NCBI GenBank assembly: GCA_023395675.1
Contig: JAEWYL010000122.1
Coordinates: forward strand, 1 to 5,676
Reading direction: 5' to 3'
Length of the DNA: 5,676 nt
Source of the DNA: Chloroflexota bacterium
GTDB taxonomy: Bacteria > Chloroflexota > Anaerolineae > Anaerolineales > UBA4823
Shown: one piece after another, positions 1 through 5,672 of the stretch
How the letters are laid out: every line of letters starts with the position of its first letter
How positions within the stretch are numbered: position 1 is the stretch's first letter
The notes under the pieces: generated by a model
Database searches by the model: none
What the model was told of the DNA's origin: nothing
What the model saw: only the letters and a program-made list of their open reading frames with translations
Made by a program: the position numbers and the translations under genes

Positions 1-45
1 GTTCGATGTCGCCCGCCCATCCCTCATTTTAAGTCAGCCAGCGGG

Positions 46-915
46 TTAATCCTGAACCGGGTAGTAGCACAGCCCGGCAGTGCCGGGGCCGGTGTGGACC
101 GCCAGGGCAGGAGAGAGCTCGGCGATAAAGGATTCCACGCAGTTCAGGCGCGCTTCCACCAGTTCCTTTAAGTGCTCCACCTCCGGGCGCGCGCCGGCGT
201 GCACGAAGGCCACCTTGATTTTGCCCAGCGGCCCGGCGGCGGCCTCCACCAGGTTCACCATCATGCGGTAGGCTTTTTCCCGGCTGCGGGCCGTCCCCAG
301 CGGGGCGATGACGCCGTCCACCATCCCGATCAGGGGCTTGATGTTGAGCAGGGTCCCGACCAGGTGGCTGGCGCGCCCGATGCGCCCGCCCATGTAGAGG
401 TACTTGAGGGTGTCGGCGGTCTGGATCATGCGCGTGATCGGGATCAGCCTGCGCACCAGGGCGGTGATTTCGTCCAGGCATTTCCCGGCCCCCGCGGCGC
501 GGGCCGCCTCGATCGCCATCCAGCCCTGGCAGAGGGAGACGTTCTGGGTGTCGATCACCTCGATGCGGGCCGGCAGGCCGGCCTCCTCCGCCATGGACCG
601 GGCCAGGCAGGCCGCCTGGTAGGCCCCGCTCCCCTTAGAGGTGATGTGGATGCTGGCGATCTCCTCCGCCCCGCGCTCCCGGACCAGGTTTTCGTAGGCA
701 TTGAAATAGTCCCCCGGGCCGGGGCTGGCGGTGGTCGGCAGGCTGTCCGCCTTTTCCATCCAGCGCATAAACTCCTCCCGCTGGACGGTGACCAGGTCAC
801 GCAAGGTCTCCTTCCCCCGGTGGATGTAGTAAGCCACGACCTCGATATCGAGCGCTTTCAACAGCGCCTCGGGGAGGCTGGCGACGCTGTCGGTCAGAAC
901 GGCGACTTTGGGCAT
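46..915 (-). CDS. DegV family fatty-acid-binding protein (FakB-like)
   Basis: This 289-residue protein has the usual DegV/FakB length and is recognisable along its whole length. Visible family signatures are TDSVASLP (residues 8-15), PTTASP (60-65), ITSKGSGAYQ (91-100), IDTQNVSLCQG (121-131), TLKYLYMGGRI (169-179), IKP followed by DG (192-201) and HTGPGTAGL (274-282). In the family, DegV proteins bind one long-chain fatty acid. The carboxylate is held by conserved Thr, Ser and His residues, which here correspond to the PTT, SGAYQ and HTGPG motifs. In Firmicutes, FakB hands the fatty acid to the kinase FakA for phosphorylation. No signal peptide or membrane segment is seen, so it should be cytosolic. 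I chose the ATG at 913-915 because GAGGAGAG lies just upstream and TDS falls at the normal place. An in-frame ATG 48 bases upstream lacks both. It lies downstream of the patatin gene on the same strand and is probably co-transcribed. The family is certain; ligand and partner are inferred. Confidence 0.95.
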   Translation of the reverse strand: MPKVAVLTDSVASLPEALLKALDIEVVAYYIHRGKETLRDLVTVQREEFMRWMEKADSLPTTASPGPGDYFNAYENLVRERGAEEIASIHITSKGSGAYQAACLARSMAEEAGLPARIEVIDTQNVSLCQGWMAIEAARAAGAGKCLDEITALVRRLIPITRMIQTADTLKYLYMGGRIGRASHLVGTLLNIKPLIGMVDGVIAPLGTARSREKAYRMMVNLVEAAAGPLGKIKVAFVHAGARPEVEHLKELVEARLNCVESFIAELSPALAVHTGPGTAGLCYYPVQD

Positions 916-1034
916 GATTCTCTCCTCAAGGGGCGGGCAAAACCGCGCTCTGGCGAAATGCACGCGCCAGGATTTTGCGACGGGCCTTTAACCTGCGGAA
1001 AGGGGAGCGGCGGGCGTGCGGGTCCGGAGGCGCT
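916..1034 (-). other. 119-bp gap between patatin and DegV genes
   Basis: This spacer separates two genes on the same strand. It contains a 6-bp stem (950-955 with 965-970, nine-base loop) and a smaller stem (933-936 with 943-946). Neither is followed by a convincing U tract on the minus strand, so I do not call an intrinsic terminator. No clear sigma70-type promoter is visible. The spacing is long for tight coupling but allows an operon; co-transcription is likely but unproven. Confidence 0.4.
920..927 (-). promoter_or_regulatory. Ribosome binding site of the DegV gene
   Basis: Read on the minus strand, GAGGAGAG lies just before the ATG at 915-913, with six bases between AGGAG and the start codon. 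This near-ideal Shine-Dalgarno site decides the start against the upstream in-frame ATG at 963. It also shows that the gene can be translated independently of the patatin gene 119 bp upstream. Confidence 0.8.
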
Positions 1035-1910
1035 TCAGCCCCTCCCCCAGGGAAGCCAGCGGGACCCTTTTTGGGCGGGCTTCCAGGTCTCGATCTCCTG
1101 GCAGGTGGCCTCGTAACCGGCGACAATCAGCTCCTCGGAACGGGTGAAATCCCAGAGGGGCAGCGCCTCTTTGCCGCGCAGGTTGATATAGCGGACCGGC
1201 ACGCCGCAGCCGGCGGCCAGGGCCAGTTCCAGTTCGGTCTGGCGCTGGTTCACGGCGCCGATCGCCTTCTCCAGGAACGACCCGAAACGCTGGCTCTCCA
1301 GCGCGACGGCGCGCGGGTCCCACAGGTCCAGGGCGATGATCTCGGTCACCTGCTGCGCCAGGGCGGGCTCAATGGGCAGGTTGCTGACGAAGCCGCCGTC
1401 CACCAGCTGCTGCCCGTCCCTGGGCACCGGCGCCACCCAGGGCGGGAGGGCGGTGGAAGCCAGCACCCCGTCCAATACGGATTCCTGCGGGTCCGACCCG
1501 AAGATCAGCGGGCGGCCGGAGTTCAGGTCCGCGGCGACGGTGTAGAGCTTCACGCCCTGGATATCCCCAAAGCGCAGGTCCGGGTTCACCCCGTGCGAGA
1601 CAAAGAAATCTCGCAGGCGGTGGTAGGTGTGCTGGCTGGCGCGGTTGAACAGGGAGCGCACCGTAAGCCACAGGTAGTTCGCAGGCAGCAGGTCCGCAAA
1701 GGAGGCGTCCCGCCAGGCTTTCACCATTTCAGGGATGCTGCCCGGCTGCGCGCCCCGCAGGGCGAGGAAGGCCGCGTTCGCGGCGCCGATGGAGGTGCCG
1801 ACCAGGATATCCGGGACGTATCCCGCTTCGAGCAGGGCGCGCAGCGCCCCGACCTGGAGCGCGCCGCGCGCGCCGCCCCCGCCCAGGACAAATGCCAGTT
1901 TTTTGTGCAT
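1035..1910 (-). CDS. Patatin-like phospholipase / acyl hydrolase
   Basis: This 291-residue protein belongs to the bacterial patatin family (RssA/YlbK-like), with all catalytic elements present. The glycine-rich oxyanion loop GGGGARG is at residues 10-16. The nucleophile elbow GTSIG at 38-42 has Ser40 as the expected nucleophile. DGG at 171-173 carries Asp171, completing the Ser-Asp dyad. Family members hydrolyse acyl esters of phospholipids or other lipids, releasing free fatty acids; the substrate cannot be read from sequence. There is no signal peptide or clear transmembrane segment, so it is probably cytosolic or peripheral at the membrane. I chose the ATG at 1908-1910 because GGAGAG lies five bases upstream and the first strand leading to the GGGG loop begins immediately. 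The frame stays open for another 187 codons upstream, but those codons run through the palindromic repeats and do not look like protein. The DegV gene follows 119 bp downstream, which suggests linked fatty-acid release and binding. Confidence 0.95.
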   Translation of the reverse strand: MHKKLAFVLGGGGARGALQVGALRALLEAGYVPDILVGTSIGAANAAFLALRGAQPGSIPEMVKAWRDASFADLLPANYLWLTVRSLFNRASQHTYHRLRDFFVSHGVNPDLRFGDIQGVKLYTVAADLNSGRPLIFGSDPQESVLDGVLASTALPPWVAPVPRDGQQLVDGGFVSNLPIEPALAQQVTEIIALDLWDPRAVALESQRFGSFLEKAIGAVNQRQTELELALAAGCGVPVRYINLRGKEALPLWDFTRSEELIVAGYEATCQEIETWKPAQKGSRWLPWGRG

Positions 1911-1915
1911 GCCAT

Positions 1916-1921
1916 CTCTCC
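1916..1921 (-). promoter_or_regulatory. Ribosome binding site of the patatin gene
   Basis: Read on the minus strand, GGAGAG is followed by five bases and the ATG at 1910-1908. It supports this start rather than the long open extension into the repeat array. A second ATG at 1915-1913 is in another frame, too close to the Shine-Dalgarno site, and does not lead into the patatin sequence. Confidence 0.7.
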
Positions 1922-1941
1922 AGTCTTTTGTTCTCCCTTTT

Positions 1942-1976
1942 ATTTTACTTCTCCTGGCGGAAAACCGCCATGTATA
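1942..1976 (-). promoter_or_regulatory. Possible promoter zone of the patatin-DegV unit
   Basis: This is the only A/T-rich stretch directly upstream of the patatin gene. On the minus strand it offers two -10-like hexamers, TATACA (1976-1971) and TAAAAT (1947-1942). Neither has a good TTGACA-like partner at 16-18 bp. A 6-bp hairpin (TGGCGG/CCGCCA, 1955-1960 with 1965-1970, AAAA loop on the plus strand) lies between them. The call rests on composition and position only. Confidence 0.2.
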
Positions 1977-2014
1977 GGTGCTGTCTGCCGGGAAAGTGCG
2001 CGGCAGACAGCACC
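1977..2014. repeat. Perfect 14-bp-stem hairpin upstream of the patatin gene
   Basis: Bases 1977-1990 are the exact reverse complement of 2001-2014, leaving a ten-base loop (1991-2000). The core arm is GGTGCTGTCTGCCG. Neither strand has a T tract after the stem, so it does not look like an intrinsic terminator. It could be an operator for a dimeric regulator, a structured 5' leader of the patatin mRNA if transcription starts beyond 2014, or a small palindromic repeat element. The structure is certain; the role is unknown. Confidence 0.65.
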
Positions 2015-2035
2015 GGGTACCTGCAGGACGCCCCC

Positions 2036-2061
2036 CCGGCGCGCCGGAAAAATATTTCCGG
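2036..2061. repeat. Overlapping small palindromes at the edge of the repeat array
   Basis: A perfect 12-bp palindrome, CCGGCGCGCCGG (2036-2047), overlaps a 7-bp stem, CCGGAAA (2044-2050) with TTTCCGG (2055-2061), loop AATA. The second stem runs into the first bases of repeat copy 1. Function is unknown; both continue the run of hairpin-forming sequence that fills this intergenic region. Confidence 0.45.
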
Positions 2062-2271
2062 GGTGTGAAAGGGCACGGCTGGGGACGTATTCGCGCCGGT
2101 TTCGCAAGAGGCACCGCCGTGCCCCTACCGGCCATGCGCGGGCCTGTCACAGGCCAGCCGGTGGATAGAGGGGTACGCGCCTGCCCCGCGCTTGTAGGGG
2201 CACGGCGGTGCATGAAATGACATTCGCCCGACCCGCCTCCAGCCGTGCCCTGGCGCAGCGAGCCATCATCC
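2056..2271. repeat. Tandem structured repeat, copy 1 (216 bp)
   Basis: This is the first full unit of a tandem array. Its core element (2071-2250, 180 bp) is bounded by a perfect 12-bp inverted repeat, GGGCACGGCTGG (2071-2082) and CCAGCCGTGCCC (2239-2250). Inside is a perfect 18-bp inverted repeat, GCACCGCCGTGCCCCTAC (2111-2128) with its complement (2194-2211). At the centre are ACCGGC (2127-2132) with GCCGGT (2157-2162) and the tight hairpin GGCCTG-TCA-CAGGCC (2141-2155). An alternative pairing is GCGCGGG (2136-2142) with CCCGCGC (2185-2191). A 36-bp spacer (2251-2286) separates it from the next element. It encodes no transposase or recognisable protein, and no target-site duplication is visible. 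It could be a MITE-like or REP/BIME-like intergenic repeat, or a structured RNA. Confidence 0.9.
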
Positions 2272-2486
2272 TTCCGAGGCGTGAAAGGGCACGGCTGGGG
2301 ACGTATTCGCGCCGGTTTCGCAAGAGGCACCGCCGTGCCCCAACCGGCCATGCGCGGGCCTGCCACAGGCCTGCCGGTGGATAGAGGGGTACGCGCCTGC
2401 CCCGCGCTTGTAGGGGCACGGCGGTGCATGAAAGGTACTCGCCCGACCCGCCTCCAGCCGTGCCCGGTCACAGCGAGCCATCATCC
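2272..2486. repeat. Tandem structured repeat, copy 2 (215 bp)
   Basis: This is a near-identical second unit, shifted 216 bp from copy 1. Its element spans 2287-2465. The outer 12-bp inverted repeat is intact (2287-2298 and 2454-2465). The inner 18-bp inverted repeat (2327-2344 and 2410-2427) has one mismatch because T2126 of copy 1 is A2342 here. The central hairpin GGCCTG/CAGGCC is kept and only its loop changes (TCA to CCA). The remaining differences cluster after the right inner arm (one base shorter here) and at the start of the spacer. A 36-bp spacer (2466-2501) again follows the element. Confidence 0.9.
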
Positions 2487-2554
2487 TTCCGGGGCGTGAA
2501 AGGGCACGGCGGTGCATGAAATGATATTCGCACGACCCGCCTCCAGCCGTGCCC
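2487..2554. repeat. Tandem structured repeat, copy 3, internally deleted (68 bp)
   Basis: The third unit starts like the others (TTCCGGGGCGTGAAAGGGCA) but jumps from the first GGGCACGGC straight into the sequence that follows the inner GGGCACGGC in copies 1 and 2. Relative to copy 1 this removes 127 bases, exactly the distance between the two GGGCACGGC motifs (2071 and 2198), and leaves one motif (2502-2510). The right end CCAGCCGTGCCC (2543-2554) is intact. Its retained middle part is closer to copy 1 than to copy 2. Similarity to the array ends after 2554. Confidence 0.85.
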
Positions 2555-2582
2555 ACCCACCCAATGGCAGAAGGGGCACGGC
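2546..2582. repeat. Inverted GGGCACGGC pair at the end of the array
   Basis: GCCGTGCCC (2546-2554), the right end of copy 3, is followed 19 bases later by its exact complement GGGCACGGC (2574-2582), so a 9-bp stem can form here. The second arm lies outside the repeat homology and may be the remnant of a further element. It is not followed by a T tract on the plus strand. Confidence 0.5.
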
Positions 2583-2651
2583 CGCAATCGTGAACGGGCG
2601 CGCTTCTCCTATCAATATTCTTAGCCTTACGTTGTTGCGCAAGCGGCGGTT

Positions 2652-2680
2652 TTGATGTACAGTAAGTCAACATTTGTAAT
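2652..2680 (+). promoter_or_regulatory. Sigma70-like promoter of the histidine kinase gene
   Basis: The -35 hexamer TTGATG (2652-2657, four of six consensus bases) is separated by exactly 17 bp from TGTAAT (2675-2680, five of six consensus bases). It lies in the most A/T-rich part of the window, between the GC-rich repeat array and the GC-rich gene. Transcription would start near 2687, giving an untranslated leader of about 50 bases before the GTG at 2739. An 8-bp palindrome, TTGCGCAA (2635-2642), lies ten bases upstream of the -35 and could be a half-operator or chance. The rest of 2583-2651 shows nothing else I can name. Confidence 0.5.
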
Positions 2681-2727
2681 ACAACTTTCTGACCGCAGGT
2701 TTTCCATCCTTCCAAACCTTCCGCCCC

Positions 2728-2733
2728 AGGAAA
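2728..2733 (+). promoter_or_regulatory. Ribosome binding site deciding the kinase start
   Basis: AGGAAA lies before the GTG at 2739-2741, with seven bases between AGGA and the start codon. The upstream candidates, TTG 2652 and ATG 2655, have only a GC-rich CGGCGG stretch before them and overlap the putative -35 box. This site therefore favours the GTG start. Confidence 0.5.
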
Positions 2734-2738
2734 CGCCC

Positions 2739-5621
2739 GTGAATTCAACCGCCTACAGCCCACCCGCCGGCCTCCAGGCGCTGCCGCCTGGCTCTCACCT
2801 CTGCTGCCTGTACGAGAGCGCCGTTGAACGGTCTGCGGTGCTGCGCGCCTTTCTGCAGGCCGGGCTCCGGCGGGGTGAAACGGCCGCCCTCCTCACCCGC
2901 GCCGGGGAGGAGGGCCTTCTGCCGGGGCCGGAGGACCCGTGGTTCCCGGCCTTCCAGCAGGCGCGGGAGCAGGGACGCCTGGTGCTGCTGCATGAAGACG
3001 ACCTGCCGGGGCGGATCGCCTCCCTGGTCTCCGCCGCCGGGAGGGCGGGACTGCGCATCGCCCGGGACTGCCGCGCGGCGGGCGGCGCGGCGCAGGACGG
3101 CGCCCGGCCCGCCCCCGAGGACCAAATTTCCGCCCGGCTGCGCGCCACCGGCGCCACGCTCCTGAGCCTCTACAACCGCCGCCAGCGGGCGGACCTCCTG
3201 CTGAGGGCGCTGGCCGGCCACACCCACGCGCTGGTCGGGGGCGAGCTTTACCCCGGACCGGAGGCGCAGGCGCAGGGACGCTCGCTGGCGGACCTGCTGC
3301 TGGAGGGCTGGCCCGGCAGGCTGCAGCCCGAGGCCGCCGGTGAGACAGGCCGGCTGCGGGCCGAGCTGGAGCAGTGCCGGGAGCGTGAAGCCCGCTACCG
3401 CTTCGTGGTGGACCAGCACATGGACCTGGTCGCCCGCTGCCTCCCCGGCGGCGCCATCCTCTTCGTCAACCTGGCCCTGTCCCGGTTAATCGGGATAAGT
3501 CCGGAGGCGCTGGCCGGGCGCAGCTTCCTCGAATTCGTGGCCGAGAGCGACCGGCCCGGGATGGAGACGCTGGTGCGCGAGCTCCACAGCCGGATAACCC
3601 CGGACGACCCGCTCCTGATCACCGAATTCCAGGTGGTGGACGCGCAGGGAGCGCACCGCTGGCTGCGCTGCAAGAACCAGGGGATCTTCGACGAGCAGGG
3701 GACTCTGGTGGAGGTGCTCTCCTCCGGGCGGGATATCTCCTGGCAGAAACAGGCCGCCCTGGACTTCCAGCTGGCCCAGGTGGAGATGGAGCAGCGGGTG
3801 CTGGATCGCACCCTGGAGCTGGCGGAGGCCAACCGGCAGCTCGAACAGGAGGTCGCCGAGCGAAAACGGGTGGAAGAAGCCCTGCGCGAGAGCGAAGAGC
3901 GCTTCTCCAAGTTCATGCGCTACCTGCCGGGGCTGGCTTTTATCAAAGACCGGGAGCGGCGTTCGCTGTACGTGAATGAACGCTTCGAGGACTTTTTTGG
4001 CATCCGGCAGGAGGACTGGCTCGGGAAGACCGGCGACGAGTACTGGCGCCCCAACGAAGCCGCCGGGTTCCGCGAAGACGATGAATTTATCTTCGACAAA
4101 TGCCAGCCGGTCTCGCGCATCGAAATCGTCAAGCAGGGCGACGAGCTGCGCACTTACCTGACGAACAAATTCCCCATTTTCCAGCCCGGCAAAGACCCGC
4201 TGCTGGGCGGTATCTCCATTGATATCACCGAGCGCTACCAGGCCGAACAGGCCCTCCGGCAGAGTGAAGCCCGCTTCCGCTGGCTGGTGTCCTCGCTGGA
4301 CGATATCGTCTTCACCCTGGACCTGCAGGGGCGCCTGACCTCGGTCTACGGGCGGCTGAACGACCGCTTCGACCTCGTTCCGGAGCGGGTGATCGGCAAA
4401 AACGTGAGCGAGATCTTCGACGAAAGCATCGCCCGCCAGCATAAGGGGGAGGTGGCGCGGGCGCTGTCCGGAGAGAGTCTGATCTACGAGTGCGAGTTTG
4501 GCAGTGCGCCCGACAAAATTTACTTCCAGGTCTCCCTGGCGCCGCTGCGGGCTTCGGAGGGGCAGCTGGTCGGCGTGGCGGGCCTGGGCCGGGACATCAC
4601 CGCCAAAAAACGCGCCGAGCTGGCGCTGAAAGAGTCGGAGGAGCGCTTCCGCCTGCTCTACGAGCGCGCCCCGCTGGGCTACCAGTCGCTCGATATTCAG
4701 GGCTGCTTTATTGACGTCAACCAAACCTGGCAGGAGATGATGGGCTACACCCGCGCCGAGGTGTGCGGCAAACCGTTCAGCAGCTTCATGACCCCGGAGT
4801 CCGCCGGGCAGTTCCCGGTTCGCTTCAGCCAGTTCCTGGAGCGGGGGGTGGTGGTCGGAAACGAGTTCGAGATGGTGCGCAAGGACGGCAGCCGCTTCAT
4901 CGCCTCTTTCAACGGGAAGGTCGGGCGCGACCCGAACGGGCAGTTCTTGCAGACGCACTGCATTATGGAGGACATCACCGAGCAGCGCCGCGCCGAGGAG
5001 CGCCTGAAAAGCTCGCTGCAGGAAAAAGAGGTGATGCTGCGGGAGATCCACCACCGGGTGAAAAACAACCTGCAGATCATGGCAAGCCTGCTGCGCCTGC
5101 AGTCGGAATCGCTCGACGACCCGGCCGCGCTGGCCGCCTTCGAGCAGAGCCGGCAGCGCATCCGTTCGATGGCTCTCGTGCACGAGGAGCTGTACCATTC
5201 GCAGAACCTGGCCCAGGTAGACCTGGCGAGCTATCTGCAGAAGCTGGGCGCTTACCTGCACAGCGCCTACGGCTCCGGCCCGGCGGTCGAGATCCTGGTG
5301 GAGGCGGAGCAGGTGCACGTGAGCGTCGAAAAGGCCATCCCCTGCGGGTTGATCGTCAACGAGCTCGTTTCCAATGCCATGAAATACGCCTTCGAAGGGC
5401 GCGCCCGGGGGACGATCACCATCCAGCTCCGCACCCGGGGGGATGAGCTCCTGCTCAGGGTAGCGGATAACGGGGGCGGCCTGCCCGCCGGGCTGGAGAT
5501 CGAACGCAGCGAGACCCTCGGGCTCCAGCTGGTCAGCATCCTTGCGCACCAGCTGGAGGGCGAGCTGCAGCTGGAGGATGCGCCGGGCGCGGCGCTGAGG
5601 CTGGTCTTCCCTGTCCGGTAA
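2739..5621 (+). CDS. MEDS-PAS(x4)-HisKA_2-HATPase sensor histidine kinase
   Basis: This is a soluble two-component sensor kinase of 960 residues if started at GTG 2739; the frame is open from TTG 2652, which would add 29 residues. Numbering is from the GTG. A divergent MEDS domain (about 12-193) has GSHLCCLYE at 18-26 and LYNRRQ at 144-149. Four PAS domains follow at about 215-340, 383-501, 508-626 and 632-751, with a helical linker at 336-389. The HisKA_2 region (767-846) carries EIHHRVKNNLQ; the second His (772) matches the phosphorylated His of HWE/HisKA_2 kinases. HATPase_c (864-960) shows NELVSNAMKYAF (874-885), DNGGGLP (910-916) and TLGLQLV (926-932). No membrane segment is seen, so sensing is cytoplasmic. 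MEDS was proposed to sense small hydrocarbon derivatives and PAS may bind cofactors; ligands here are unknown. No receiver domain or response-regulator gene is present in the window. Confidence 0.95.
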   Translation: MNSTAYSPPAGLQALPPGSHLCCLYESAVERSAVLRAFLQAGLRRGETAALLTRAGEEGLLPGPEDPWFPAFQQAREQGRLVLLHEDDLPGRIASLVSAAGRAGLRIARDCRAAGGAAQDGARPAPEDQISARLRATGATLLSLYNRRQRADLLLRALAGHTHALVGGELYPGPEAQAQGRSLADLLLEGWPGRLQPEAAGETGRLRAELEQCREREARYRFVVDQHMDLVARCLPGGAILFVNLALSRLIGISPEALAGRSFLEFVAESDRPGMETLVRELHSRITPDDPLLITEFQVVDAQGAHRWLRCKNQGIFDEQGTLVEVLSSGRDISWQKQAALDFQLAQVEMEQRVLDRTLELAEANRQLEQEVAERKRVEEALRESEERFSKFMRYLPGLAFIKDRERRSLYVNERFEDFFGIRQEDWLGKTGDEYWRPNEAAGFREDDEFIFDKCQPVSRIEIVKQGDELRTYLTNKFPIFQPGKDPLLGGISIDITERYQAEQALRQSEARFRWLVSSLDDIVFTLDLQGRLTSVYGRLNDRFDLVPERVIGKNVSEIFDESIARQHKGEVARALSGESLIYECEFGSAPDKIYFQVSLAPLRASEGQLVGVAGLGRDITAKKRAELALKESEERFRLLYERAPLGYQSLDIQGCFIDVNQTWQEMMGYTRAEVCGKPFSSFMTPESAGQFPVRFSQFLERGVVVGNEFEMVRKDGSRFIASFNGKVGRDPNGQFLQTHCIMEDITEQRRAEERLKSSLQEKEVMLREIHHRVKNNLQIMASLLRLQSESLDDPAALAAFEQSRQRIRSMALVHEELYHSQNLAQVDLASYLQKLGAYLHSAYGSGPAVEILVEAEQVHVSVEKAIPCGLIVNELVSNAMKYAFEGRARGTITIQLRTRGDELLLRVADNGGGLPAGLEIERSETLGLQLVSILAHQLEGELQLEDAPGAALRLVFPVR

Positions 5622-5628
5622 GGATTTG

Positions 5629-5672
5629 CCCCGCCAACGAAATCATTTCGCCAGAATTTGGATGAGGCGGGG
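5629..5672 (+). terminator. Possible transcript-end hairpin after the kinase gene
   Basis: Eight bases after the kinase stop codon, CCCCGCC (5629-5635) pairs with GGCGGGG (5666-5672). Inside the loop is a second stem, CGAAA (5638-5642) with TTTCG (5646-5650). The window ends four bases after the outer stem, so a following U tract cannot be checked; the visible bases GTGT are not a good one. It may be a non-canonical terminator or simply a structured 3' end. Confidence 0.25.

Noticed and set aside
1..45. Start of another minus-strand gene downstream of DegV (ATG at 27-25 or 20-18)
   Set aside because: Fewer than ten codons are visible and neither ATG has a properly spaced ribosome binding site, so nothing can be supported.
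950..970. Intrinsic terminator between patatin and DegV
   Set aside because: The 6-bp stem has a nine-base loop and no U tract on the minus strand.
172..2168. Overlapping plus-strand open frames (172-1116 and 975-2168) opposite the DegV and patatin genes
   Set aside because: They are antisense to two well-supported genes, their products are rich in Gly, Arg, Ala, Asp and His with no domain, and the second runs into the repeat array.
1911..2471. A 187-codon in-frame extension of the patatin on the minus strand, with a 72-residue repeated protein sequence
   Set aside because: It is the translation of the tandem palindromic repeats. The first two copies stay in frame only because the 216-bp period is divisible by three. 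The product is Arg/Pro-rich without a domain, while a good ribosome binding site and the catalytic loop mark the ATG at 1910.
2056..2554. CRISPR array or tRNA/rRNA genes in the repeat region
   Set aside because: The units are about 216 bp with conserved 36-bp spacers rather than short repeats with unique spacers, and no cloverleaf or rRNA-like sequence is visible.
2056..2582. Insertion sequence
   Set aside because: Terminal inverted repeats are present, but no transposase frame fits in 180 bp and no target-site duplication is visible. A non-autonomous element remains possible and is stated as such.
3486..5549. A 687-codon open frame on the minus strand opposite the kinase gene
   Set aside because: It lies antisense to a gene with clear PAS, HisKA_2 and HATPase motifs. 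Its product is low in recognisable motifs, and long antisense frames are common in GC-rich genes with strong third-position bias.
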